This document shows, one piece after another, positions 46,088 through 56,560 of a DNA stretch of 64,000 nt. Positions within the stretch are counted from its first letter, which is position 1. Each line of letters starts with the position of its first letter. Source of the DNA: Enchytraeus crypticus. Its lineage: Eukaryota > Annelida > Clitellata > Enchytraeida > Enchytraeidae. A model generated the notes under the pieces. The model worked only from the letters and a program-made list of their open reading frames with translations, made no database searches and was not told the origin of the DNA. The stretch spans positions 4,571,001-4,635,000 of the forward strand of contig CAJHZI010000457.1 of assembly GCA_905160935.1 (NCBI GenBank). The letters run 5' to 3'. A program made the position numbers and the translations under genes.

Positions 46088-47146
46088 CTTTCTGTGGAAA
46101 TCCTCGATGGTTGGAGTGTAGTTGTCATCATATCTGCCGTGGAGGAATCTAGCGACGATTGAAGTCTTACCTACTCTCGCTGATCCCAGGATGATTAAGC
46201 GATAACAATTTTGTGGGGGTACATCTGCGTCATCCAACATTAGGGAGGTCAGTGCCCCCCTAACCCCCTCTCCAAAACCATTTTCCCCCGCTTTTCCCTT
46301 AGATCCTCTTCGATCTTCGGCACCATTTCCACGTCTGCGAGAACTTCCAGATCTGCGAAATGAGCCCCCGAATCTGCTTACCAATCCTTCCGATGATTTA
46401 GCCTTGCCCGATCTAGAGATAAACCCTCCAGCACGTTCATCGTCTTCCTCCTCATTCTCCTGACTTCCTTTCCATTTGATCGATTTCCTCTTTCCAGATT
46501 CTCTGTCATTCTCTTTGGACAGGGTTCCAGTGCTGTCATCCAATCCACTCTCGCTTCCTTCTGTCACAGTCTTTTGAGTGTTACCACGCTGACCTCTTCT
46601 TTCCATTGTAGCTGCCTGCTCCAGAGCATCATTCAGTCCACTTCCCTCTGAACCAGCTGTTGGTCCCTTCATGCGACGCCTGTTATCGTCACTTCTTACT
46701 CCATAGTATCCGCCAGGGATTCTCGATTCCTTAGGATGCAGAAGCCCATCGTCTGAACGGCGAGTGTGTAAAGGACTTGGTTTCTTAAATACAAACGAAG
46801 TACCACGAGATCCAATCACGCCTCCGCTGTTGTTGAAATCCTTTGGTGAGGACGGACTGCCTCCAGTGGCAGGGCTGGATGATCGACCTCGTCGAAAGCT
46901 GGACCAGCGAAAGGACGAGGTGCTCCACCTTGTGGTGCGACCAAACAATGACGATGCGATGTCTGGAGCGGTGTCGAGCTGGTCTTTAGTGGAAGGCGCT
47001 TCCTGTGGAGAATAGGCTGACACGACGACTGGAGGGGACCTGGGAGAGTGACAGCACTGTTGATCTCCATCGTTGTTAGAGGAGCTCTGAAGGGACTCTA
47101 GAATGGATATCGCTGTGGGCGCCTGACGCCGATGTTTAAAAGACAT
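46088..47146 (-). CDS. RASD-like GTPase, exon 1 (N-terminal extension, G1, G2)
   Basis: First coding exon, 353 codons. I chose the ATG at 47146 because an in-frame TAA lies about 36 bp upstream and the -3 base is A. Residues 1-312 are a low-complexity extension rich in Ser, Arg, Gly and Pro, with several basic patches (SFRWSSFRRGRSSS, RRSGSSRRRGN) and an acidic run (ENEEEDDERAGG). No known domain was recognised in it, and vertebrate RASD1/2 lack it. The G-domain starts about 313: CYRLIILGSARVGKTSIVAR contains the P-loop GSARVGKT (321-328), and YTPTIEDFHRK (343-353) contains the effector Thr. As in RASD1 (GSSKVGKT), the Ras Gly12 and Gly13 positions are not glycine (Ala, Arg). The donor is AAG/GTTTGG. 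Confidence 0.92.
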
Positions 47147-47472
47147 CTTTAATTGCCGAGCGCTGAATAATAATTAATTTCTTATGTTTATTTTCTTTCG
47201 TATCCTATTGTCATTCACGTTAGGCGCATGTCTGTAAGAACAATTAAACTTGGTATAAATAAATAGAATAAAGATATAGAGGTAAGTTTAACGTTTGTTC
47301 CAGTTTCATAAGGACACTGTCAGAGACAGTCATTCGAACCGATGACCACATGCTTGGTATCCATTGGCAAACTTGGTATCCATTTGGTTATCCAACCTAT
47401 GCAATTTCTGACACTGAATACTACAAAGGATACGCATAGTTCAACTATACTACATAATCTATACTATATACA

Positions 47473-47473
47473 C

Positions 47474-47517
<44 letters not shown>
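47473..47517. repeat. (TA)n microsatellite
   Basis: A pure alternating TA run. Confidence 0.9.
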
Positions 47518-47522
<5 letters not shown>

Positions 47523-47582
47523 AGCGAAAACGTATTCGGAAACAAAAACAATTTCACGTTCGTTAAGAGCTTAATTTAAGCA

Positions 47583-47690
47583 AGTGGATGCAGAGAAAAG
47601 AAGAGAATAGACATCTGGAGGAATATGGCCATGACCGCCCAGGCTTGGAACAGGCACGGCACTAGAAGAATAAGAAGAAGATATATATAT
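47583..47690 (+). mobile_element. Possible LINE 3' end of a further family
   Basis: A frame reading HLEEYGHDRPGLEQAR (or, one base over, MAMTAQAWNRHGTRR) ahead of ATAAGAAGAAG and a (TA)n tract looks like the extreme C-terminus and tail of a non-LTR element. There is only one copy in the window, so this is a guess. Confidence 0.3.
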
Positions 47691-47756
47691 ATATATACAT
47701 GTATATATACATATATCTATACACATGTATATATAATTATATATTTATCATTATAT

Positions 47757-47815
<59 letters not shown>
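47682..47815. repeat. Compound (TA)n/(TACA)n microsatellite
   Basis: TA tracts with ATACATGTAT palindromes, ending in a 50-bp pure TA run. Confidence 0.9.
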
Positions 47816-47859
47816 GCGTTGCATTATATGTAGTATATATCTTAAGATTTGTGAGATTT

Positions 47860-48000
47860 GTGCCTTTTGTGAAGTGATCAAAATGTTGATGTATAGAGTG
47901 CATTTGAAGGAGCATGAAAGCAGACTCTAAGTATAAATGCATGAATATGTGTCTTAGACCTGCCACTTGGCAGAACACTAGAGAGAGAATATACATACAT

Positions 48001-48040
<40 letters not shown>
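47860..48040 (+). mobile_element. Family B short retroelement, 3' part with (GA)n (copy 9)
   Basis: TGCCTTTTGTGAAGTGATCA, AGCATGAAAGCAGACTCTAA, ATGTGTCTTAGACC, then the best-preserved family-B tail hairpin CTGCC-ACTT-GGCAG, AACACTAGAGAGAGA, a short gap and a 40-bp GA tract. Confidence 0.8.
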
Positions 48041-48042
<2 letters not shown>

Positions 48043-48362
48043 ACATAGATACTGAGGAATGTTCGGATTACAGAACGATAAAATTATTAGCTCATGAGTC
48101 TAGAAGTTTATCTAAAGTTTTAATTAATCGTATTCATTCAGAATAATCAGATGGGATACCTAGTAATCCCAATTTGGGTTTCGAAAAGGATGTAAAATTA
48201 GAGAAGCATAAATACTAAGCAAGGTACTTTAAGTGTTTCAAAACAAATCAAGAGTTATACAATGTAATACAATAAATGGACTAAACAAAGCTATGATCAA
48301 TGCTTCACTTAGATTGTTACAATAGAATTCGAGTCAATTTTGAACACACACTGGCTGATCTA

Positions 48363-48756
48363 ATCAGGTATTCTCTCTCTTACTGCACTGCCTACTGGAA
48401 GGTCCATGGTATATAACGCCTCCACTCTTCTCTGTCTTCCGCCTTCCTCTTCATTACCACAAATGAGTGTGTCTTTATATCATCTAACATACCTAATCTC
48501 GGCCTGCCCCTGCCTCTTTTTCCTACCATTCTACCTTCTATGACCTCTTTTAGTAGACCTTCCCCCCTTAGAATGTGTCCTATCCAACTCTTCTTCTTAT
48601 TTCTTAATACATTTATCAACTGTCTATCTGTGCCAACTCTCTCTAGAACTTCCTCATTTGTAGCCTTTTGAGTCCAACTAATCCTCTCCATTCTTCTCCA
48701 AATCCAAATTTCCAATGCCTCCAGTTTCCTAATATCTTCCTTCCTTACGGTCCATG
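48363..48756 (-). mobile_element. LINE A, 3' fragment (copy 4)
   Basis: The minus strand has an uninterrupted frame from 48715 to 48392: MEIWIWRRMERISWTQKATN, EEVLERVGTDRQLINVLRNK, GEGLLKEVIEGRMVGKRGRG, RPRLGMLDDIKTHSFVVMKR, ending IPWTFQ-stop, then the hairpin and CTCTCTCTTA-complement tail. Its upstream side is cut at about 48756 by an inverted-repeat element. Confidence 0.9.
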
Positions 48757-49551
48757 ATAACGCATATCATCATACAGCTGGAGAGGCTTTCTATAAAGCC
48801 ATTTACCTGATATAATGGGTTTATCTAGGTTACTCGCCGGGTTGATCAGGTATTCATACAAAGATAATCTCTTATTGGTACATAATCTATTATCGATTAC
48901 TTTGATTACCTAATTATTCATTATCTATTCTTTGATTATTTAATTTTCTGTTTATTGAGCAACATCGTCATTCTACTCGCTTGTGCCAAGCTTATTGCTT
49001 GGCCAAAGCCGACCGATGGAGTAGAATGGTAAGGCATTGGGTTTTATCGTTTTTAGGAAGTATTATATCACCGTGTTTTGGACCTTCTTTTTACTCGCCG
49101 GCTTGATTTTGTATCAATAGTGTTCGATGTTGTCATTGATGACTACAGCACTCTAGTAGCACGCTAATTGTTGTTGTTGTTTGCTATCGTAGATGACAGT
49201 ACTCATTTTCATTGTGTTTTGTTGTTGCTTCCTAGGAGATTTGATAAATAAGGATTTACAGATAGAGTTTATAATATGAAGCAGCCAGTGGCCAGCAAGA
49301 TTAAGCACTGTCTTTATAATCAGTAGGTGCTCGTTTCGAATCCACAGCTCCATCGCATAGACCATTATTATGAGGAATGAAATTGACCTTAAACTCGAAT
49401 CTAGTTCGTTACACATGTATATCAGTCAGTGTTCTCGTCATCTGTATCGAATCAGTGTTGCACAGCATTCAACGAAAACCTAGATAAACCCATTATATCA
49501 GGTAAATGGGTTTATAGAAAGCCTCTCCAGCTGTATGATGATACGCGTTAT
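48757..49551. mobile_element. Inverted-repeat element (~795 bp)
   Basis: Arms of about 75 bp (48757-48831 and 49477-49551) are inverted copies with only a few differences; they begin ATAACGC and share CATCATACAGCTGGAGAGGC and CATTTACCTGATATAATGGG. The interior has no coding signal but includes a LINE D tail. The left end interrupts LINE A. No clear target duplication was found, so the superfamily is unknown. Confidence 0.75.
49070..49182 (+). mobile_element. LINE D 3' tail fragment inside the inverted-repeat element
   Basis: TTTTACTCGCCGGCTTGATT, AGTGTTCGATGTTGTCATTG, ATGACTACAGCACTCTAGTA and a TTG-repeat end match the 3' UTR of LINE D (complement of 4417-4562). Confidence 0.8.
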
Positions 49552-50307
49552 TGATTCCATTCTATATGAACTAAACCAGAGGCACTCAGTATTAGTCTCA
49601 CATTCATCAACAAAACCTGCTGTGGATGCTAAGAGTGACTGCATTATATGGAATAACACCATGTAATTGCGAGCATGGATTTAGCACTAACTAGTAAGGC
49701 TGTGACGATGATAGAGAATCGCTTTTAAACATTCGGTGAATTATATGTACCTATGCTACGATCCATTTCTTACACAGAATAACGTAGCTGCTTAGCACCA
49801 GTTTGTATTGCAGCATAGAAATATATTTACAAGACAATGCAGAACAGTATAATGAAGAGTTAACTTCAAGTTCCGCATCCGAGCGTGAAGTCAGAGATAA
49901 TTCAGTAACATAGTGACATCATTTAATCTTTCCATAATCATTCCAGGTTCAATGATACGCATGTTTTCCATATGTCATGAAAATATGTGTCTATTAGAAG
50001 AAAACCAACGCAACTGGGTACATTAATTCACGTCCACTGACGATTTCCAATCTTGAGCATCTAGACTATAATCATGAAGAAACCTGCTTGTTCTCCTATT
50101 TGAAACCTTTAGATTACCTTAGATTATCATATTTGGGGAAATGAGAAGCTACATTATTCTGAATACGAAACCACCAGCAGACAATTTAAGAGAAACGCTA
50201 CACGCTTCCATCAATGAGGCAACATTTGTTTGTCACGCAAGTTTCCATAATCATTCCTGGTCCAATTCTACGCATTTACTCCAAATGACAAGAAATAAAA
50301 GCTGGTA

Positions 50308-50448
50308 AAGCTAAGATTACCGTCAGTTTCCTCACTCGAAAGCTATGTCAGTGACGGGGAAAGCCCAGGATTTGAACCCTGCACATACTGATCCGCGGTC
50401 GAGTATCTTACCGATGTCGACACTTGCTCAAGCCAGTGGCGAAGTCGG
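50308..50448 (-). mobile_element. SINE C (copy 7) meeting a second, inverted SINE C start
   Basis: The minus strand carries a SINE C with box B AGGGTTCAAATCC and tail to CTGACGGTAATCTTAGC. At its 5' end the plus strand immediately reads GCTCAAGCCAGTGGCGAAGT (50426-50448), the start of the family in the opposite orientation, so two heads face each other. Confidence 0.8.
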
Positions 50449-51046
50449 AAAATGCATTGTATGTCATGAAAATTCATGCCATACATGTGTAAGAGCGGAT
50501 TATACCACTTTGTGCATGTTTATCGAAACTTTGCAGTCATGAATTGTACGTTTTCATTTCAGGTTGACAGTTCGAACAGTTACATAATTATTTGATGACC
50601 ATACTGTCCTTTTCTAGGCGAACAAAATTAGGTAATTTAGAGGGTGCTTAATTAAAAAATATGGCAATGAAAATTAGGATCAAATTTTAAAAAATTGCAT
50701 ACTTGAGCTCTACTTGCATACATTTAAATACAATTTGGAGCACATGTGTTGAAAGGAACAAGGAATGATCAATGAAATTTACATGACAAATAGACATCAG
50801 GCACAGAAGTTGGGATAAATTTTCTTTGGAAGTCAATTTTTTGGCAAACTCAGGATACGTACATATGTAGATATATAAATACGAAGTACAGACATTCAAA
50901 TGTAGTTTCCACTTGATTTCCTACATTCTTGCTTAGTCTTATAATACGTTAATTGTTATGAATTATTGAACCGTTGGTCATTCAATCCCATTATACATAG
51001 ATTCTTGTTTAGTAGATTAACATATTCAAGATATGATAGTCAATCT

Positions 51047-51395
51047 TCCTGTGTTGTGACGATACACAAAAGAATAGACCAATCATTAACTGCACGTTTC
51101 GTAAGAGGCGATTAAGACAGGAACTGAGGAAGGCAACGGGACACCGTCTCATAAGCCTCATTTTCCCAAACCATTAAGAGATAACTCTTATATCTTCTGA
51201 AAAATATTACTCAATATTGGCTTTTTCAATCGTTAGGTATAGCCTTTTGTATAGGGATTGGTGGTTAAGCATCGAGGTAGTGCTCTTTATGAAGCATAAA
51301 ACATATTTTGATTATCAATGAGATGCATAATAATACCTTAATAATCATACATTGAACCTGCTATTGCCACGTGGCAGAAGACTAGAGCGAGAGAA
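51047..51395 (+). mobile_element. Family B short retroelement (copy 10)
   Basis: TCCTGTGTTGTGACGATACA, AATAGACCAATCATTAACTG, CGTAAGAGGCGATTAAGACA, GAACTGAGGAAGGCAACGGG, AGCCTTTTGTATAGGGATTG and the tail ACCTGCTATTGCCACGTGGC, AGAAGACTAGAGCGAGAG. The terminal hairpin has been remade as TGCC-AC-GTGGCA. Confidence 0.8.
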
Positions 51396-52734
51396 ATAGT
51401 CAATGATTGATAATTTAAAAATTTGCGATTATCATGAGATTAAGAATCAATGGCACTTCTGCGATGAGTTAACACTCGTAGATATCTATCCAATAAGTAA
51501 TCAGTTAGAAGAATAATCCCGTTATGAGATGTGAAATTCATGTGAAATTATTTTTTTTTAAAAAGAACAAATTAATAAGCTTGGCTACAACTGAGCGTAG
51601 AACACGGTCTAGTCACACAAAAGTCTGTGCGGCAGTTTCTCATTAAAGACGCTCCAGAAGTTCGAGTGTGCCTGCGACTTCATTTGCATTGGGAGGTATA
51701 ACTATAGGACTTGATATGTACTTGATGGGATAAACTATTGTAGGGACATTTGAACGAAACCGAGACTTCCCTTGGAGACTCACCAACTTGAGAACACTCA
51801 GAAGAGAAATATCAAGTATTCTGCGGTTTAATTAGCAGTTATTAAAGCAGATGCCTACTAGAAAAAATGATATCACAACTCTCAAAGGTAATCAATGCTT
51901 CAACCGAAGAAGGTTGAATCATAAAATAGACTTATCATGTCTTATATAAAGCAGCCGAGTGAAGTAAAAAGTTTTATAAGCGAGGAAGAGGAAGGGTGTA
52001 ATATACTCTGGTGTCTATCATAATTATTGCTAAGCTAATCTTTGGAACTCCTGTTAGACCTTGGGACTAAATCATGTCATAAATCCTTTTCCTTTTGGCT
52101 ACACTCACGATTTATACGCAATACATAATTTTGACGACAACATTTTGTGATACTTTTAGTTACTATTGAACGATCAACGAGAATGAATATCAGAATTTAA
52201 AAAATAGAACACCAATTGTACAGTATAAACAAAACTTGAACATGAAACATCTCTGTAACTGATTCACTCTAAAAGGTCTGCTCAGTCATAATGCTGAAAA
52301 GAAATGAGATCATAAATCATGCCCGTTATTCGATCAAGAGACGGTCAGCTTACATATTGATGTGCCTATTGATGGAAAAGCTGCGCATTATGTTTAACGG
52401 ATAAAGAAGTAGAAACATATGAACAAGAGCCAAGATTAGGAGGCAATGAGTTCAAATGATTGGAGTCGCAAATGAAAAAGGCTACATATGGGAATATCTA
52501 GCCATGAGCTGATGTGACAAGTTTTGAAACGGTGAGACAATTTGCGTCCGATAAGCACAGCTTAGGAGGAAGGAGTTCAGTTATAGAAGGAGGTTTACCA
52601 AAGCTAAGTTTCTATTTCAGCAACATTCCTAAGACTTCTAATTATTGGAGTGGTGAAAGTGGATATAGCAGATGGATTAATTAGCGGTTATTAGCCTACA
52701 TTAACATTCAGTTATATAAATACTCCACTCTACG

Positions 52735-52770
52735 CTCTCTCTTTCTCTCTCTCTCTCTTTCTTTCTTTCT
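52735..52770. repeat. (CT)n/(CTTT)n microsatellite
   Basis: CT dinucleotides grading into CTTT tetranucleotides. Confidence 0.85.
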
Positions 52771-53046
52771 CATTGTATTGTTGAACTACTGAAACATAAC
52801 ATTTAAGTCCTTCACTTATCTCTATAACCTCCGTCTCGTCATCATTTGTCATTATCAAAATCTTTTAAAATTCCTAATACTCGTCTTTCTCTAAGACTGT
52901 CCATTTTATTCTCCTATCGTTCTTTATTTATATGAAGCCTTTTCCACTTGATATAGTTGTCCTCTATTTGCACACGTATATTACGCCATGTACATGGTAA
53001 TTCCTAATTAATTAATAAATTTTGTAATTTCGCCATGTAAAATAAC

Positions 53047-53152
53047 CAATGTTACCGTCAGTCTCCTCACTCGAAAGCGATGTCAGTGACGGGGAAGCCC
53101 AGGATTTGAACCCCGAAAATACTGATCGTATCTTACCGACATTAAGTACCAG
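53047..53152 (-). mobile_element. SINE C, tRNA-derived (copy 8, deleted)
   Basis: The minus strand has ATGTCGGTAAGATACGATCA, box B GGGGTTCAAATCC and the tail CGTCACTGACATCGCTTTCG, AGTGAGGAGACTGACGGTAA. The segment between the A and B boxes is shortened. Confidence 0.8.
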
Positions 53153-54006
53153 TAATTCCGCTACTCTCCTGAAAGCCTACAGATTCACTTGACGTAACGA
53201 TCTGTGAACAGGTGTCTGGTAAAAAGACTGAGACCGGGATTGAAAGCTGACGCTAACGAGACCTCGACTTATCTTCATTATCGCTTGACGTGATGTGGTT
53301 GAGCGTCGCGAAACAGCTAATGCGTGTCTTCTGTGCAAAATCAATGACTTTAAATCCTGCATTAAATTTTGTTAAGTGGGATGGTTTTTAATTCCTGGAG
53401 AGAATTTACGAATTACGAAAAATACAATTAGCTATAAAAACTTAAATTTCTTAAATTGTACTACCAATTTGCAGATTCAAGATTTACTTAGTTCGTCATG
53501 AGGTTGTGCAAATATGTCGAGAACGAAGCTATCCCTAATACCAAACTTTTTTTTTCTCAATGGGGGGGGGGGTTAAATGGTTCACCACAGCTCTATAGTG
53601 GGTCATCTGAAACACTAGCAGAAAGTTTATTAATAAAACTTCACATATTCATATTTACATATATTTTGCGTAGTTGGTTGAGGTCTATTGCCGCCCAATT
53701 AGCCTACTCCTTTGGCGAAATAGCGAAAATGTTGCCTTGCAGTTTGCACCATTTGATTCATTGCATTCAATGGCAATTAATGTTTGATAGTGTTTTGACT
53801 TTTTGATGCATGTTAGTATGAGCATTAAGTCTGGAAACATGTGCTAATTATTTGATTAGATTGATTGGATAGGATTGATTGGCGACCGCGAAGTGAGTAC
53901 TTTGATTGGGAATTACAATCTAAAGACTCATGGGTAACTACGACTACCTTTAACTTAATATGTACTGGGAGGTATCCCGACTCTTCTAGCCTACTAATGA
54001 CTCTAA

Positions 54007-54010
<4 letters not shown>

Positions 54011-54045
<35 letters not shown>
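54011..54045. repeat. (TA)n microsatellite
   Basis: Pure alternating TA. Confidence 0.9.
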
Positions 54046-54047
<2 letters not shown>

Positions 54048-54205
54048 GTATAACAAGGAGGATACCTTGTACCCCTATCATTATTCAAAGTGGAAGCCAT
54101 ACCTCGCCCTGCAACTCTTGGGGTCCTGGTAATCTGACAGTAAGGCAAAACTCTCCTGTCAGGCAACTCTCGCTATACCTAAAAATTAACCGCCCTCTCA
54201 ATCTA

Positions 54206-54206
54206 T

Positions 54207-54288
<82 letters not shown>

Positions 54289-54355
54289 ATAATATATAAT
54301 ATATATATATATATATATACTGTATATATATATATATATACATTTATATATATCT
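54206..54355. repeat. (TA)n microsatellite, interrupted
   Basis: A 75-bp pure TA run followed by shorter TA tracts separated by ACATGTATA and ACTGTATA. Confidence 0.9.
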
Positions 54356-55384
54356 CTATCAGGACAAATTTCGGGATTCAAACTGCAGTAGATTAGAATC
54401 ACCCCCCTAAATGTCTCAGCTCAATGGGTAAGTTGATACCCAAAAAATCTCCAACAACGAGACAGAATAATTCCCTCGAAGCCTGAAGAGCTGTCGTGAC
54501 TAACATTTTGTCCGCAACGACTCTTTCCTCCCAAGCAAATTTCTCATGTTACCGCCCGAAAGTAGACCGCCCCTTTCAACATAGGGCACGAATTTCCTCT
54601 CCTTACTTTAAATGCTCAGTTTACTTTCTAGTCTTAAGAGGCCGACGCTTTGGATTCTGCCCAGTCAGTTTTCAGGGTTGATCAATTTTGGGTGTCCACG
54701 TATTTCAGACGCGAACCAGATGTGGTTCCTTCACCTCTATGTAAGATACACCTTGAAGTTCTGCCTTGAGTATCACCGTCTGAGCGATTTCTAAAAGCAA
54801 AATACGTCCTGGTGAACTGTCTCCAACAGGGCGACTAATCCAACAGGGACTACCCTATGATGTAGATCACCAAATTCGTCCAGCAGGGTACCCAAATTAC
54901 CTGCCCCATAGTGTGATTCAGATATCAGTTAATCGTCTGCAACCCCTTCAATACTCCTTGGACGATGCAGACCACAGCTGGTCTCAATTGACTTTTACAT
55001 TGTTGATGATGTGGGTTTAACGTCAATGTCAGAAACCCGAACGACTGCTCAAGACGTCGTCGTACCAGCATGGAAGAAGGGGGTTCAAATCTGCTGGTTA
55101 TTCTCATCGTGGTTTGAGCGCATACTCCTGCTGTTGCTTTATATATGAGGCTTTCTATAGCAACGGATGTTAATATATTATGACTATCAATTATCCTCAT
55201 AGATAGCATATCTCATTATGCAATAATGGTACCACTATATTGGATATTGTTTTATTATCTTATTATTTATTATATAATATAACTTCACATATAGACAAGC
55301 AGATGCTTATAGGTATACTTAAATGTATACTAATTTACACGTTAATGGATGTATAATAAAGAATAATAATTACTTTCTGCCATG

Positions 55385-56560
55385 AATTGGCTACGTGCCG
55401 ATGATTTCCTGGAGGATAACTAGATCTTGAAGCCCTTTACAATTTTGATCAAAACTGGATTTTGCTCGCTGGCGTAAAGCAGTGAGCCATTCTTCAATCA
55501 GTTGGTTCCCTGTCATCTCATAGATGTCAGCCAGTGGGGTTCTCTTCGCCATTCCTAGAGCGACTCTGATGGCTCTTCTCTCTGTCAGCTCTAGGTGCTT
55601 CAATAAATTGCTATCATTGTCTTGTCACTAAAACCTACGGCTCCGTATTCAACAACCTGCCTGATATATTGTTTAAAGAAACGCACAAGAATGTTCCTCT
55701 TGGCCCCGCAGCCTTTTCCTCAGAGCATCTTGAGAAGGCAGGTCCTCTGATCGGCAATGGCTGCTTTGCTTTTGCAGTGTTCCGCAAACTTGTTGGTCTT
55801 CCCAAATGTTACTCCGAGAATTTTAATTGACTGGGCCTCTGATAATTGCTTCCCCAAAAAGTCAGGTTGCAACTCATTGAAAACCCTCTCTTAAATGCTT
55901 TGTTTTGTCTGCATTCATCTTTCGCCAGGTTTGGTTTACACCATAGGTCTGCTTTTATCTTCGAGGGTAGTATCCGAAAGAAAGACAGAAGTTAAACAGT
56001 GGAACAAAATCTAGCAGGGTGCTTTTAGGAAGATGTTTCGGGACAGTGACGAAATGCTATCCGGTCCACGAGAAGATGTGCCTTTATATTTCTTATGAGC
56101 TGAGCTGACTTCGTCTTCATCGATTAGCTCAATGAGGGGCAGGCAGATCCTCGGATGATGCTCTAAAGACCAGATTCACTCTGCGACAGTGAGTTTCACA
56201 GTTACGTTAAAGCGACTATAGTTGAGAAAAGCGAATTCTTAAATTCAGTTTTCTCTACTTAATCGCTTTAAAGTGATTGTGAAACTCACTGTCGAAGAGT
56301 GATTCGTCGGTGGTCTAGGTTATTTCTCATGATTTCGCATAGGCGCTTGCAACGGTATTAGGATAGTTGGTTTTACCGCTTCCATCGATAACAATGTTGG
56401 GGACCCTTCGAATAGTAGACTTTCATGTACCTGAAAGTTTGTGGAATGTCTTCCAGGAAGGTGGTGCTATCAGTTACATTCAATTTTTCCGTGGCAACAA
56501 GCCACGAGGTAACTCTATCCCTATCTAACGCTGATTTAACCTGTCTTTGCAGGCTGTAAT
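55385..56560 (-). mobile_element. LINE G, degraded reverse-transcriptase remnant
   Basis: The minus strand contains broken RT-like frames: near 56030-56090 GTSSRGPDSISS, near 55790-55860 QSIKILGVTFGKTNKF, near 55610-55700 ILVRFFKQYIRQVVEYGAVG, and at 55391-55603 LELTERRAIRVALGMAKRTP followed by LADIYEMTGNQLIEEWLTAL. This order (palm, then LGV-F--thumb, then RxxYxxIRxxxEYG) is that of a jockey/R1/CR1-type non-LTR polyprotein. It is interrupted by a palindromic MITE at 56168-56312. The clade is uncertain. Confidence 0.65.
56168..56312. mobile_element. Palindromic MITE inside LINE G
   Basis: Two arms of about 45 bp (left ending TTAAAGCGA, right starting TCGCTTTAA) are near-perfect inverted copies sharing GACAGTGAGTTTCACA, with about 40 bp between. 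It can fold into one long hairpin. There is no coding capacity. LINE G coding sequence lies on both sides. Confidence 0.8.

Larger units (their letters stand above)
24153..47146 (-). other. RASD-like (Dexras/Rhes type) gene, whole coding span
   Basis: Four coding exons on the minus strand (47146-46088, 45075-44979, 27875-27652, 24905-24153) join with matching phases 0, 1 and 0, and every intron is GT-AG. The predicted 710-residue protein has the order: long Ser/Arg-rich N-terminal extension (1-312), Ras G-domain with RASD-specific signatures (about 313-530, including a Gly-rich insertion), and a low-complexity tail with CAAX box. RASD proteins are small-GTPase signalling modulators in vertebrates. 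The family call is from motifs; the exon chain is inferred by hand splicing. Confidence 0.9.

Noticed and set aside
46764..47070. Alternative frames on both strands within RASD exon 1
   Set aside because: Shadows of the long low-complexity N-terminal frame, with no start context or homology support.
47147..47470. TATA-type promoter for the RASD-like gene
   Set aside because: AT-rich words occur throughout, with no distinct TATA/initiator pair or CpG-rich stretch that stands out.
53498..53806. 102-codon plus-strand frame
   Set aside because: It runs through a poly-G homopolymer and has no domain-like pattern; treated as random.
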